In this document: piece by piece, positions 8,293 through 17,577 of the stretch
How the letters are laid out: every line of letters begins with the position of its first letter
How positions within the stretch are numbered: position 1 is the first letter of the stretch
DNA from: CADEDH01 sp050330635
GTDB taxonomy: Bacteria; Actinomycetota; Acidimicrobiia; Acidimicrobiales; SZUA-35
Direction of reading: 5' to 3'
Length of the DNA stretch: 64,000 nt
Assembly: GCA_050330635.1 (NCBI GenBank)
Contig: JBHJNQ010000011.1
Location: 8,175 to 72,174 of the forward strand
The notes under the pieces: generated by a model
Seen by the model: the letters and a program-made list of their open reading frames with translations, nothing else
The model's database searches: none
What the model was told of the DNA's origin: nothing
Program-made: the position numbers and the translations under genes

Positions 8293-11226
8293 TCAGGTCT
8301 CGGCCTGCTCGGAGGCCGAGACGGGAGAGGCGGGCACCCCCAGGAGCTCCTGGAGGGCACCGAGGGCCCGCTGGGCCTCCGCCCGCAGCGCCGTCGCCTC
8401 CTCGGGCTGGCCGTTGGCCTCGGCCACGAGGGCGGTGTCGAGGAACTCGTCTGCGTCGGCGATCAGCTCGACCGCCGACTTGCCGCTCGGGTCGTAGCCG
8501 ACCGCCGGCTCGGGGATGACCCCCTCCGCCTCGGGTTCGAGCTCGGGTTGGGCGGTGATCGTGGCCTCGTCGGCCGTGTCCCCCGTCACCTCCACCCCGT
8601 CACCGCCCACGATGGCGGTGATCGCCTCGTCGACCGTGGCTCCCATGGCGATACGGTTGCCGTTCACGGCGATGACCCGGCTCAGCTCGGGCACGGCCGT
8701 GGCGCTCGCCGCCTCCACGTAGACGGGGCGGACATAGACGATGGTGTCGTCGACGAGGACCATCGTGAACTCCCCGAACGACACGACGGAGCCGATCTTG
8801 TCCTTGAGGAACTCAGTCAGCTGATCGGTCTTGCGGATCTCGGAGTGGACGAAGTCGGGCGCCTCGACCACCCCGGACTCGATCTCGTAGAGCACGAGCT
8901 CGCCGTAGTTCGGCCCCGGATCGGATCGGGCCATCATGATCCCGGTCAGCTCCGGTCTCGCCGTGCTCGACCCCGCCTCCCCCGATCGGGGCACGAACGC
9001 CCGCTGGAGCACGAACTCCGACTCGGTCACCCCGGGCAGGCGGGTCACGAGATACTGGGGGTCCATCGACCCGGCGGCGGTGGTGTTGTCGTTCTCGCTG
9101 GTCTGGGCCTGGGTCCGGGGCTGGGACGCCACCGACCAGGCGACGTCGCCCTGGATGAGCTGCACCGGATCGGAGACCACGTAGGTGGCCCACATGTCGG
9201 TCTGGACCCGGAAGATGTCCTCGGGGTAGCGGAAGTTGTCGAGCAGGTCGGCCGGGATCTCGCTCTGGTCACGGAACAGGGCCGGGAACGCCTTGGTCCA
9301 GGCCTGGAGGACGGGGTCGCTCTCGTCCATCACGTAGAACATGACGTCGCCGTTGTAGGCGTCGACGACGGCCTTGACCGAATTGCGGACGTAGTTGTAG
9401 CCGCCCGAGAGGTCGCTGCCCACGAGATCGGTGTCGACCGTCTGGGCGTAGGGGAAGTCGTTGCTAGTGGTGTAGCCGTCGATGACCCAGAACAGCTGGT
9501 TCTGGGCCAGCACCGGGTAGGGGTCGGAGTCGAAGCGGAGGAAGGGGGCCACCTCCCGCACCCGTTCGGACACGTCGCGGGTGTAGATGGCGCGGGAGTC
9601 GCCGCTGACGGCCGGGGCGATGAGAGGATCGAGCTCGCGGAAGCGGAGGGCGAACGCCATCCGCCGCAGGAGCGAACCCATCTCGACCCCGCCGTTGCCC
9701 TCGTAGCGGTAGCTCTGCGACTCGTTGTTCGAGGTCTGGTAGTCGACCTCGGACCGCTCGGCGTTGATGATGGCGTAGCCACCGAAATCCTCGCCGAAAT
9801 AGAGGCGGGGCTGGGCCAGGGTCTCGGTCATCCCGTCGTCGATGGCGACATCGCCCAGCTCCCGCACCAGGAAGCGGGGCCGGCCGTTGGTGTCGGTGTC
9901 CCATCCTGCGGCGACCACCGCCCCGTAGCCGTGGGTGAACAGGATGTGCTGGCTCTCCCAACCCTGGTTGACCTCGTCGACGGTGAGATCGAGGCCGCGT
10001 GACGACAGCACGACCGGCCGCATCTTGCCGTCGATCTCGTAGCGGTCGATGTCGAGGGGCTCGGAGAACGAGTAGAACGCCCGCTCGCCCTGGCTGCGGG
10101 TGAATGAGTCCTTGGCCAGCTGGGGATCGACCAGCGGCAGGTTGTCGAGGACATCGCCGTATTCCTCGACGTCCTCGGCCGTCAGGTCGGAGTTGTAGGC
10201 GAACTCCTCGGTGCGGATCCGGTCGAGACCGTAGGCGAAGCGGGTGGCGGCGATGTTGTGCTCGACGTACTCGGCCTCGCGGACCGACGCCTGGTTCTCG
10301 ACCCGGAGGCGTTGGAACAGCGCGGGGAACATCGACCCGATGACGAGGTGGCTGACGGCCCACAGGCCGATGGCGGTCAGGGGCAGGCCCCATCCCTGGC
10401 GGCGGATGTTGGCCAGGAACAGGGCGGCGCCGAACAACGAGATGAGGGCCAGGAGGTCATAGGCCGGCAGCTGGATGTTGACGTCGGTGGCGAGTGCCCC
10501 GTCATAGGTGCCGCGGGTGGAGTTGAGCAGGGCGAACCGGTTGAGCCAGTAGCCACCGGCCCGCACGATGGCCAGGGCGGCCAGGAGCACCGAGAGGTGG
10601 AGCTTCACCCCCGACGAGACCCGCTCGACCGGGGACGAGGCCCGTATCCCGCCGTTGAGGTAGTGGGCCACGGCCACCACGATCACCGTCAGGATGAGGG
10701 CGGCGAAGAGCCACTCGATCACGAACGTGAGGAACGGGAGGGTGAAGACGTAGAAGCTGGCGTCGCGACCGAACAGCGGATCGGTCCACCCGAAGTCGCC
10801 CCCGTTGCGGAACAGGATCCACTGCTGCCATTGCGAGGCCGTGTTACCCCCGGCGATCAGAGCGAACAGGGCGGCGAGGGCGAAGCGCAGCTTCCCCGCC
10901 CGATTGCCGACGAGCTGGTGGTACCGTTCGATCAGGTCTTCCTCCGGCGACGTGGGACGGAGGGCGGGAGCAAGGCGGTCGGCCAGCAGCAGGTTGCCCC
11001 ACAGGATGAGGAAGAAGACGAGGGTGAATACGGCGGCCAGCATGAACTTGGTGGCGAGGATCGACGTCCACACCGTCGCCAAGCCCAGCTCGTCGAACCA
11101 CAGCCAATCGGTGTAGGTCCTGGCCAGGCCATTGGCCGACAGCATCAGAACAAAGAGGGCACCGAGCCCTATGAGCACCGGCGTGCGTAGGCGTGACCCT
11201 CGAACGTTGTCTCGAACCGTCTTCAT
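8293..11226 (-). CDS. UPF0182 family large membrane protein
   Basis: 977 residues, the usual length of the actinobacterial UPF0182 (COG1615) family, whose biochemical role is unknown. The N-terminal third has about seven hydrophobic membrane segments (starting LIGLGALFVLMLSANGLA). A large extracytoplasmic region follows, with family landmarks such as LFTHGYGAV, DWYSYRYEG-like aromatic stretches, a PFLRFDSDPYPVL segment and LWVIDGYTTS-like sequence. The C-terminal ~150 residues are acidic and repetitive with a coiled-coil tail. The ATG at 11226 is the first in frame; a possible -10 box TAGCCT lies 9 bases upstream. Probably monocistronic. Confidence 0.92.
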   Translation of the reverse strand: MKTVRDNVRGSRLRTPVLIGLGALFVLMLSANGLARTYTDWLWFDELGLATVWTSILATKFMLAAVFTLVFFLILWGNLLLADRLAPALRPTSPEEDLIERYHQLVGNRAGKLRFALAALFALIAGGNTASQWQQWILFRNGGDFGWTDPLFGRDASFYVFTLPFLTFVIEWLFAALILTVIVVAVAHYLNGGIRASSPVERVSSGVKLHLSVLLAALAIVRAGGYWLNRFALLNSTRGTYDGALATDVNIQLPAYDLLALISLFGAALFLANIRRQGWGLPLTAIGLWAVSHLVIGSMFPALFQRLRVENQASVREAEYVEHNIAATRFAYGLDRIRTEEFAYNSDLTAEDVEEYGDVLDNLPLVDPQLAKDSFTRSQGERAFYSFSEPLDIDRYEIDGKMRPVVLSSRGLDLTVDEVNQGWESQHILFTHGYGAVVAAGWDTDTNGRPRFLVRELGDVAIDDGMTETLAQPRLYFGEDFGGYAIINAERSEVDYQTSNNESQSYRYEGNGGVEMGSLLRRMAFALRFRELDPLIAPAVSGDSRAIYTRDVSERVREVAPFLRFDSDPYPVLAQNQLFWVIDGYTTSNDFPYAQTVDTDLVGSDLSGGYNYVRNSVKAVVDAYNGDVMFYVMDESDPVLQAWTKAFPALFRDQSEIPADLLDNFRYPEDIFRVQTDMWATYVVSDPVQLIQGDVAWSVASQPRTQAQTSENDNTTAAGSMDPQYLVTRLPGVTESEFVLQRAFVPRSGEAGSSTARPELTGIMMARSDPGPNYGELVLYEIESGVVEAPDFVHSEIRKTDQLTEFLKDKIGSVVSFGEFTMVLVDDTIVYVRPVYVEAASATAVPELSRVIAVNGNRIAMGATVDEAITAIVGGDGVEVTGDTADEATITAQPELEPEAEGVIPEPAVGYDPSGKSAVELIADADEFLDTALVAEANGQPEEATALRAEAQRALGALQELLGVPASPVSASEQAET

Positions 11227-11300
11227 CCTCGCATCAGGCTACCGGCACCGTGCTCCCTCGGTTCATCGCCTGGAGGGCGGGGCCCCCACCCGATCGTCGA

Positions 11301-13904
11301 TCAGCGGGTGGGCAGCGCCAGGCACCGGCAGCCCGGCATCGACAGCGGACGCTGGTGACCGCTCGGGAACTCCGACCCCTTCACCAGCGGCGGCGAGGAG
11401 CTGTTGTCCTCGCAGATCGGGTCGGAGTCGAGCCGCGGATCGGTCACCCACAGGATGCGCCCTCCCTCGCCGATGGCGTTGAACAGGCCCATGGCGAACG
11501 CCTCGTGGAGGGCGTCCTCGATGAGGTCGGGGAGCACCTTGTTGCGGAAGTCGCGGTAGATGGTCCGGACCGGATCCAGGATGACCTCCCGGTCGTGGTC
11601 GGGGGTGGCGGTGATGGCGTCGATAGTCGGCAGGCGGACACACTCGACGACGTGGCGGGCGAGCTGGAGGCTCAGGTTGTCGACGGCTGGGAACGGCACG
11701 TCGTCGCTGTCGAGCAGCTCACAGCCGGCCTTGACCACGTCGAGCAGCGCGGGATGGAGGGCGGCGATGTAGCTCTCGAGCTGATGTTGCAGCGGTGGCA
11801 GCTCGTCGGGCCGAATCTCGCCCCGCCCCGCCCGCAGGCGATCGAGCACATCGCTCTGGTCGTCGTTGACGGCGCGCTTCAGACGGCGCCGGAACCCCGG
11901 GGTGGCCCTGGTCATCGTCAGGTCGCGGGCCCGGAACGGTTGGGCCAGGGTGCCGCCGTAGGGGGTACCACGCGGCAGGTCGCCCCGGGTGGCCGACCGG
12001 TGGAGCGTGCCGCGGTCGGTCCCGAGGACCGGGTCGCTCGACAGACCCAACTGCTCGAGGAGCTCGTCGTCGTCGCCCACGTCCGACCATGGGTCGTCGA
12101 GGCCGACGTCGGGATGCTCGTCGGACCAACGGCCGGGCCGGCTCTCGACCACGGGGGTGTCGACCACCTGCACGGGCACGGTGTCGTCGAAGCGGATCAG
12201 GGGGCGATCGTCGCCCCACGCTCCCCCGCCGTTGGGCGCCCGGTGGCCGTTGCCGGCCCCGACCGGGTCGAGGAGCTGGCCGAGGGGATCGGACTCGGCC
12301 ATCGGCTCGAGGCGGACCGTCCGGGGAGCGTCGCCGCCACCGGCGGGCTCACCACGTCGGGCGGGGTTGGGGGCCGGCGCCAGCCGGTTGCCCGGATCGG
12401 AGGGCCTGTCGGCCTCGACGCTCGGCGCCGACGCGTGTGCGGTGGCGGGATCGAGCCGGGGGGCGGTGTCGGATCCGGCCGCGGTGTCAGATCGGGTTGC
12501 GGTGTCAGATCGGGTTGCGGTGTCGGCGGCCGGGGCGAGACCCCCGTCGCTTCCCCCGGCCTCGCCGTCGGCGTCGGCGTCAGTCACGGTCTCCCCGGCA
12601 ACGGTGTGGATGGCCGGATCGACGTCGGCCACGATCTCGTCGGCCCTGTCGGCGTCCGCCGCGCCACCACCATCGGACGCCTCGCCGGCGTCGAGAGCCG
12701 GGGCGGCTTCGGCCGGTTCCCCTTCGGTCGGTGCCCCTTCGGCCTGGTCGGCGTCGACCCGGGGATCGTCCTCGACCACGATCTCATCGAGGAGGCGGTC
12801 GACCGGGGTTCCGCCCGGCACCACGTCATGGTCTCCCCTGCCGCCACTGCCGCCGTGGGAGGCGGCGACTGAACCATTGCTCCCGACCCGACCGGACGAC
12901 GCCGTCTGGAGCCGGGCCACCAGTTCCGCCACCTCGTCACTCTCGGCACCGGGCCGCTCGGCCCGTTCGTCGGTGAGGTCGAGCTCGTCCGGGGCGGGGA
13001 CGGCGAGGTGGATGTCGGAGGCTATGTCGTCAAGCTCGTTGCGGGCGGTGGCGAGGGCGTGAGCCAGACGGTCGCGGGCGGCGGACATGCGGTCGAGCTG
13101 CTCGGTCGTCACCCGCCGACGGCGGACCAGGTCGCCCAGGATCTCCTGCCGGAGCTGCTCGGCATCGGTCACGATCTGGGCTGCCCGCTGACGGGCGGTA
13201 GCGAGGTCGGCATCGGCCCGGGCCGAGGCGGCGGCCACGATCTCCTCGGCCTTCGACCTGGCCTCGTCGCGGCTGCGCTTGACGTCGGCCTTCGCCTTGG
13301 CCTGGCTCTTGGTGGCCTCGGTCTCGGCCGCGGCCAGAATCGCCCCGGCCTCGTCGCGGGCGGCGGCCAACGCCTGTTCGGCCTCCTGGAGGGACGCCTT
13401 GGCATCGGCGTCGGCCTGGCTGCGCACCGCTCCGGCGTTCTCCTCGGCCCGCTGGACGATGTCGGTGGCGGCCGAGCGTGCGGCGGACACGATGCGGGCC
13501 GTCTCGTGGCCGAGCAGCTCGATCAGCTGGGCCTCGTCGAACTCGCGTTCGGCCAGAGTGGGATGCGCCCCCGCCGATCCGCTCGTCGACGAGGCGGCCA
13601 CCGCCGCCATCTCGGCCTCACGTTCGGCGAGCTGGGCCTCGCGCTCGGAGAGCATCGACTCCACGTCGGCCACCCGGTTGCGCAGCAGGGCGTTCTCGTG
13701 TTCGAGCTCGGCCACCCGTACGTGAGTGGACTCGGGGTCGGTGTCGACCTGCCCCAGGAGCCCGAGCTGTTGGGCGCGCCCGACGGCGGCCGCCAGCCGG
13801 GACAGGTACCGGCGGACGGCTTCGGTGTCATAGCCACGAAAAGCGGTGGGGAACGACGCCCGCGCGATCTCCCTGGGATCGAACTCGGCACGGTCGGTTG
13901 CCAT
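11301..13904 (-). CDS. DivIVA-like coiled-coil protein with a capsid-assembly-like C-terminal domain
   Basis: 867 residues. Residues ~8-60 form a DivIVA-type N-terminus (REIARASFPTAFRGYDTEAV RRYL), known to bind curved membrane at poles and septa. Residues ~65-300 are a long Ala/Glu-rich coiled coil, and ~300-570 an acidic, Pro/Asp/Thr-rich low-complexity linker. Residues ~650-867 are folded and end in a Cys/His cluster: DPICEDN, then GSEFPSGHQ, then MPGCRCLALP. That cluster resembles the C-terminus of phage Mu gpF-type head morphogenesis proteins. Likely role: polar or septal scaffold in growth or division. The ATG at 13904 is preceded by a leaderless -10 box. The phage-like resemblance is by eye and uncertain. 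Confidence 0.8.
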   Translation of the reverse strand: MATDRAEFDPREIARASFPTAFRGYDTEAVRRYLSRLAAAVGRAQQLGLLGQVDTDPESTHVRVAELEHENALLRNRVADVESMLSEREAQLAEREAEMAAVAASSTSGSAGAHPTLAEREFDEAQLIELLGHETARIVSAARSAATDIVQRAEENAGAVRSQADADAKASLQEAEQALAAARDEAGAILAAAETEATKSQAKAKADVKRSRDEARSKAEEIVAAASARADADLATARQRAAQIVTDAEQLRQEILGDLVRRRRVTTEQLDRMSAARDRLAHALATARNELDDIASDIHLAVPAPDELDLTDERAERPGAESDEVAELVARLQTASSGRVGSNGSVAASHGGSGGRGDHDVVPGGTPVDRLLDEIVVEDDPRVDADQAEGAPTEGEPAEAAPALDAGEASDGGGAADADRADEIVADVDPAIHTVAGETVTDADADGEAGGSDGGLAPAADTATRSDTATRSDTAAGSDTAPRLDPATAHASAPSVEADRPSDPGNRLAPAPNPARRGEPAGGGDAPRTVRLEPMAESDPLGQLLDPVGAGNGHRAPNGGGAWGDDRPLIRFDDTVPVQVVDTPVVESRPGRWSDEHPDVGLDDPWSDVGDDDELLEQLGLSSDPVLGTDRGTLHRSATRGDLPRGTPYGGTLAQPFRARDLTMTRATPGFRRRLKRAVNDDQSDVLDRLRAGRGEIRPDELPPLQHQLESYIAALHPALLDVVKAGCELLDSDDVPFPAVDNLSLQLARHVVECVRLPTIDAITATPDHDREVILDPVRTIYRDFRNKVLPDLIEDALHEAFAMGLFNAIGEGGRILWVTDPRLDSDPICEDNSSSPPLVKGSEFPSGHQRPLSMPGCRCLALPTR

Positions 13905-13910
13905 CGTCCG

Positions 13911-13916
13911 ATGCTA
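13911..13916 (-). promoter_or_regulatory. -10 box TAGCAT of a leaderless promoter for the DivIVA-like gene
   Basis: On the minus strand TAGCAT is followed by 6 bases and the ATG at 13904, with no Shine-Dalgarno sequence. Inferred transcription start at the start codon. Confidence 0.5.
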
Positions 13917-13988
13917 CGACTCCCATCGCCTGGAGTAATGGACCACCGCTCGGATATCGGTCGAATGCTTGACCCGCCCACCTCGACC

Positions 13989-14087
13989 GCTGCGACAGAT
14001 TGCCTGTCTGGACAAGCTTCCTGTCGGTTCTGGAAGGGAGTCGACGGGCAGGCGATGGGCACCGGAATCATCGCTACGACAGATTGC
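13989..14087. repeat. Short copy of the 3' end of the PDZ-Lon gene downstream of its stop
   Basis: The 15-base sequence at 14073-14087, which includes the TAG stop of the PDZ-Lon gene, recurs at 13989-14003 with one change (GCTACGACAGATTGC against GCTGCGACAGATTGC). The copy lies 84 bases beyond the original. The rest of the 169-base gap shows no gene. Confidence 0.5.
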
Positions 14088-15300
14088 TGGCAGCGAACTC
14101 CTCGACGGCGCCCGTCTCGCCCCCGAGCTCGCTCAGGGCCACCAGGGCCTCGTCGAGCGTGGCGACGGGAACGATGCGAAGGTGATCTCCGGCCTTGTCA
14201 CGGATCCGGTCGAGCTCGTCCTCGGGGAGGCCGGCGGGGACGAGAAAGGCATCGGCGCCCAGGTCGCGTACCGCAGCCGTCTTCTGCAGCACGCCGCCGA
14301 CCGTGCCGACCCGTCCGCTGACGTCGATCGTGCCGGTGACGGCCACCTTGGCCCCGCCGGTCAGCTCGCCTTCGGTCAGTTCGTCGAGCACGGCCAGGGC
14401 GAAGGCCAGACCGGCCGACGGGCCCCCGACGGACCCGCTATCGATGGCCACCGTGAAGTCGAAGTCGTCGTTGATGTCGACCCGGTCGGTGGGCCCGACG
14501 CCAAGGAAGGCGGCGTCGGGATCGTCATCCCGTCCGCCGAGCACCACCGGCACCTCGACCTGCCGCCGGGCCGGCGGCTCCTCGGCTGCGCCCTCACCCA
14601 CCGCGTTCCTGTCGCCCTGTTGCTCGGCGGCGGCGGTGGCGGCGGCCACGAGGTCGGCATAGGGCTCGACGGTGAGCACGATCTCGTCGCCCGGTGACCG
14701 CATCGACAGGATGTCGACAAGATCGCCGGTGTGATCGATGGGCTCACCGTCGATGGCGACCACGGCATCGCCGAGCTCCAGCAGCCCCTCCGCCGACCCG
14801 CCCTCGACGAGTTCGACGACGATCACCCCATCGGACCGGATGGCGTCGTAGCCCAACTGCTCGAGGGCGACGGCGACGGCAATCGATTTCGAGTCGTTCA
14901 TCAGCTGGAGGTTGAAATCCCGGTTCTGGTCGGGCGTGCGCCCACCGAGTATCAGATCCTCGGGAACCAGCTCGTTGTCGCTGTCGGCCTGGAGCCAGAG
15001 GTACTCCCACAGGTTGGGACGTTGTCTGGTCCTCACCGTCGTCAGGAGCAGCTCACCTTCGCTGGGGTAGGTAGCCAGCCCGTCGACGACCAGGAGGGGC
15101 TCGGTGTCACGGGCCGAGCCCGGCACCAGCGCCACGTACGGCACCCGGAACAACATGCCCCCGACGACAGCGGCGGCGACCACGAAACCGACCATGCCAC
15201 CGACCCACCGCCACATCGACCGGCGGATGTCGTGGGCCGCTGTCGGCGGCGCCTCCGGCACGCGATCGGCCGGGGATAGGCTGTCGGGAACGGGCTCCAT
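14074..15300 (-). CDS. Membrane-anchored PDZ-Lon serine protease (YlbL-type)
   Basis: 408 residues. A membrane anchor at ~25-50 (WVGGMVGFVVAAAVVGGMLF) places the rest outside the cytoplasm. A PDZ domain follows (~140-205; GVIVVELVEGGSAEGLLELG), then a Lon-type proteolytic domain. The Lon catalytic serine is in GGPSAGLAFALAVLDELTEG and the dyad lysine in GGVLQKTAAVRD. This matches the actinobacterial and Bacillus YlbL secreted-side proteases that trim membrane and signalling proteins. AGGGAGG lies immediately before two tandem ATGs; 15300 gives the better spacing and 15303 is the alternative. A tiny divergent membrane protein starts 78 bases away at 15378. Confidence 0.9.
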   Translation of the reverse strand: MEPVPDSLSPADRVPEAPPTAAHDIRRSMWRWVGGMVGFVVAAAVVGGMLFRVPYVALVPGSARDTEPLLVVDGLATYPSEGELLLTTVRTRQRPNLWEYLWLQADSDNELVPEDLILGGRTPDQNRDFNLQLMNDSKSIAVAVALEQLGYDAIRSDGVIVVELVEGGSAEGLLELGDAVVAIDGEPIDHTGDLVDILSMRSPGDEIVLTVEPYADLVAAATAAAEQQGDRNAVGEGAAEEPPARRQVEVPVVLGGRDDDPDAAFLGVGPTDRVDINDDFDFTVAIDSGSVGGPSAGLAFALAVLDELTEGELTGGAKVAVTGTIDVSGRVGTVGGVLQKTAAVRDLGADAFLVPAGLPEDELDRIRDKAGDHLRIVPVATLDEALVALSELGGETGAVEEFAASNLS

Positions 15301-15377
15301 CATCCTCCCTATCGGACGACGAAACGATGGAATGCAGCCGACGCTAGTGGGCAATTCCGAAAGGTCGAAGAAAAACC

Positions 15378-15557
15378 ATGATCCAACAAGCCGAGCGAGT
15401 CATGTCCAGGGACGCTCGGATCCCGATCTGGCGGCGGGTCACCGCTCTCTTCACCCTCTCGTCGATCGTGGTGATCGCCGGGGTCACCCTCGCTGTCGCG
15501 ATCGGGACCACAGCCATGCTGATGCTGTTCGTGCTCGAGCGGGCGATCGCCGGCTGA
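15378..15557 (+). CDS. 59-residue single-pass membrane protein
   Basis: Short frame beginning MIQQAERVMSRDARIPIWRR, followed by one strong hydrophobic segment of ~35 residues (residues ~21-55) and a short charged tail. The positive N-terminal half and one helix suggest an N-in membrane protein. It lies between a divergent PDZ-Lon protease gene and a terminator hairpin at 15589-15613, which supports it being a transcribed unit. The ribosome binding site is weak (GGTCGAAG). Family not recognised; function unknown. Confidence 0.55.
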   Translation: MIQQAERVMSRDARIPIWRRVTALFTLSSIVVIAGVTLAVAIGTTAMLMLFVLERAIAG

Positions 15558-15588
15558 TCGACGCCGCTCCAGCCGCACGACGCGCCAC

Positions 15589-15613
15589 GGAGCCGGACAA
15601 GAGTTCCGGCTCC
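15589..15613. terminator. Bidirectional terminator hairpin
   Basis: Nine-base arms GGAGCCGGA (15589-15597) and TCCGGCTCC (15605-15613) around a 7-base loop. It sits between the convergent genes ending at 15557 and 15686, followed by GTTGTCC. Position and symmetry support a shared terminator. Confidence 0.65.
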
Positions 15614-15685
15614 GTTGTCCACATCCCGGTTGAGCGACGGGTGACAGCCGGCGCCCGGAGCGGACGCCGGACCATGGTCGGGATC

Positions 15686-16126
15686 TCAGCGACCGAACAG
15701 GCCGCGACGAGCGCCGTTGCCGGTCACCGTCTCGCTCTCGTGCTCGTCGATGTTGATGGTCGTCGCCTCGACGATGTCGAACGAGTCGTCGAGGGCGACG
15801 GGCTCCTCGATCGGTTCCGGGTGCTCGGGCGCCGGGGCGGGAGCGGCGAACGTGGCCGAGGCCACCGCCACCGGTCCGGTGTTGACCAGGGCGGCGTCGA
15901 CGCTACCCGAGGTCAGCTGCTGCTCGACCGGCTGGGCGTTGCCGAGCTCCACCCGGTAGTACGGCTTGTACTCGAACACGACCTCCTCCAGCCGGAAGAT
16001 GCGGGCCTGCTCGACGCCTTCCTCGTTGCGCATCTGCTCCACGAATGTGACAGCATCATGAATGTCCTCGGCCTGCTGGTAGCCCGGCTTTCCGTCGGCG
16101 CCCCGGTAGATGACCATGTGTGACAC
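15686..16126 (-). CDS. Conserved small protein of the MSHMVIYR type
   Basis: 146 residues. The N-terminal ~75 residues are compact and conserved-looking (SHMVIYRGADGKPGYQQAED, then AVTFVEQMRNEEGVEQARIF RLEEVVFEYKPYYRVEL), while the C-terminal half is Ala/Pro/Glu-rich and probably disordered, ending in GARRGLFGR. I recognise the N-terminal type from actinobacterial genomes, where it is a short protein of unknown function. The GTG at 16126 is chosen because AGGAG sits 8 bases upstream; the ATG at 16117 is too far from it. The gene converges on the 59-residue membrane protein gene and is divergent from the HEAT gene. Confidence 0.75.
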   Translation of the reverse strand: MSHMVIYRGADGKPGYQQAEDIHDAVTFVEQMRNEEGVEQARIFRLEEVVFEYKPYYRVELGNAQPVEQQLTSGSVDAALVNTGPVAVASATFAAPAPAPEHPEPIEEPVALDDSFDIVEATTINIDEHESETVTGNGARRGLFGR

Positions 16127-16239
16127 GTCTCGGCTCCTGTCTTCTCGCCCATTCAGGCAGTGGCGGTCGCCCTCTGATGACGGCCACCGCTGTTCCTCCG
16201 GCCCAAGCATTCCAGATTCAAGGGCGGATTCCAAAAGCC

Positions 16240-16941
16240 ATGAAACTGCAACATTCATCTCGATCCATCGCCATAGCTGGCCATGCAGGACGGAAGGAGG
16301 TCGTGATCGACGCACTGACGAGTGACGATCCGGCCCACCGAACCACGGCGTTGGGCGCCGCCGCCCGCCTGAACATTTTCGGACGGGAGATGCTCGAAAC
16401 GGCCCTCCGGGACCCCGATCCGGGTGTCCGGCGGCGCGCCGTCGAGCTGGCGGCCCGCCTCGACCCCGACCGGGTCCCCCCCCGATGGACGGCCGGAGCC
16501 GTGCGCCACCTCCTCGAGGACCCCACCTGCGCCGAGATGGCCGCCTTCACGCTCGGTGAGCTGGATGTCACCGACGGCGCCGTGGTCGATGCGCTGGCGA
16601 TCCAGGCCCTCGACCACGACGACCCCCTGTGCCGGGAGGCCGCGGTGGCGGCCCTCGGCGCCCTCGGTGGGGGACGGGAGGCGGTGCTGGCGGCCACGAC
16701 CGATGTGGCCACCGTCAGACGGCGGGCCGTGATCGCCCTGGCCAACTTCGACGGCGACGACATCACCGCCGCCCTGCGCTCGGCCCTCGACGACCGCGAC
16801 TGGCAGGTGCGCCAGGCCGCCGAGGACCTGCTGCACGACGGCGACGGACCTGACCCGGGCGACGATGGCCGAGCGCAGGGCGGCGACGGCGGCGGCGACG
16901 GCCCCGACCCGGGAGGCCGACGGAGCCCGCGTCTTCGGTGA
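16240..16941 (+). CDS. HEAT-repeat protein
   Basis: 233 residues made of about five HEAT/PBS-lyase-like helical repeats. Each is ~30 residues with the pattern D-P-(x)-R-x-x-A-(V/L)-x-A-(L/A), for example RDPDPGVRRRAVELAARLD, DPLCREAAVAALGALGGG and DRDWQVRQAAEDLL. A Gly/Asp-rich disordered tail follows. Such repeats are protein-binding scaffolds; no enzymatic residue is seen. The start at 16240 is uncertain. GGGCGGA lies 8-14 bases upstream, while AAGGAGG lies next to an in-frame GTG at 16303, but that would remove a conserved-looking segment. It is divergent from the small gene at 15686-16126 and converges on moaE. Confidence 0.7.
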   Translation: MKLQHSSRSIAIAGHAGRKEVVIDALTSDDPAHRTTALGAAARLNIFGREMLETALRDPDPGVRRRAVELAARLDPDRVPPRWTAGAVRHLLEDPTCAEMAAFTLGELDVTDGAVVDALAIQALDHDDPLCREAAVAALGALGGGREAVLAATTDVATVRRRAVIALANFDGDDITAALRSALDDRDWQVRQAAEDLLHDGDGPDPGDDGRAQGGDGGGDGPDPGGRRSPRLR

Positions 16942-16982
16942 CGGGCTTCGGCGAGACGGCCCGCAACACGTGACGTGAGGGC

Positions 16983-17471
16983 TCAGCGTTCCGGGACGTC
17001 GCTGATGTGCTGGGGTTCGAGCCCCCAGCTCGACCCCTCCGACCAGTCCTCCCGCTTCCAGATCGGCACCGTCTCCTTCAGGGTGTCGATGCAGAAGCGG
17101 GCCGCCTCGAAGGCGTTGGCACGGTGGGGAGCGGAGACCGCCACCACCACCGCCGACTCGGTGATCGGCACCTCCCCCACCCGGTGGAGGAGAGCGATGC
17201 GACCCAGATCGGGCCACCGACGCCGGGCGGTTGCCGCCAGGTCGTCGAGCCGGGGTACCACCTGCTCCTCGTAGGCCTCGTACTCGAGGCGGGATACCCC
17301 CTGGCGGCCGACCGAGTGGTCGCGGGCGGTGCCGTTGAACGTCACGACTGCGCCGCACGAGGCAAGGACGGCCCACGAGGACGCCCCCTCGACGGGCAGA
17401 GGACCGTCGAACAGGCCCGTCCAGGTGTCGTTCGCTGGGGGGGCCGCTGCACTGTCGTCGCGCCACGTCAC
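16983..17471 (-). CDS. moaE: Molybdopterin synthase catalytic subunit MoaE
   Basis: 162 residues. Large subunit of molybdopterin synthase, which transfers sulfur from thiocarboxylated MoaD to precursor Z in cytoplasmic molybdenum cofactor synthesis. The family core is clear: GAVVTFNGTARDHSVGR, LEYEAYEE, LLHRVGEVPITESAVVVAVS, HRANAFEAARFCIDTLKE and the catalytic-lysine region VPIWKREDW. The start is not certain: the GTG at 17471 is the best of several weak candidates, and 17504 is possible. No moaD or other moa gene is nearby, so the partner is encoded elsewhere. Confidence 0.93.
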   Translation of the reverse strand: MTWRDDSAAAPPANDTWTGLFDGPLPVEGASSWAVLASCGAVVTFNGTARDHSVGRQGVSRLEYEAYEEQVVPRLDDLAATARRRWPDLGRIALLHRVGEVPITESAVVVAVSAPHRANAFEAARFCIDTLKETVPIWKREDWSEGSSWGLEPQHISDVPER

Positions 17472-17563
17472 GACCCCATCGTAGACCTGGGGCCGCCGAC
17501 CCACGACGGCCGAGGCCGCCGCTTACACGGGCCCCCTGCCGATACCTCGGGCCGGATGGCTTG

Positions 17564-17569
17564 TACTCT
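17564..17569 (+). promoter_or_regulatory. -10 box TACTCT of a leaderless promoter for the HtrA-like gene
   Basis: TACTCT lies 8 bases before the GTG start at 17578, with no Shine-Dalgarno sequence between. Confidence 0.45.
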
Positions 17570-17577
17570 GCTGGTTC

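Noticed and set aside
11193..12872. 559-codon plus-strand frame opposite the DivIVA-like gene
   Set aside because: It lies opposite the low-complexity linker, which creates stop-free antisense frames.
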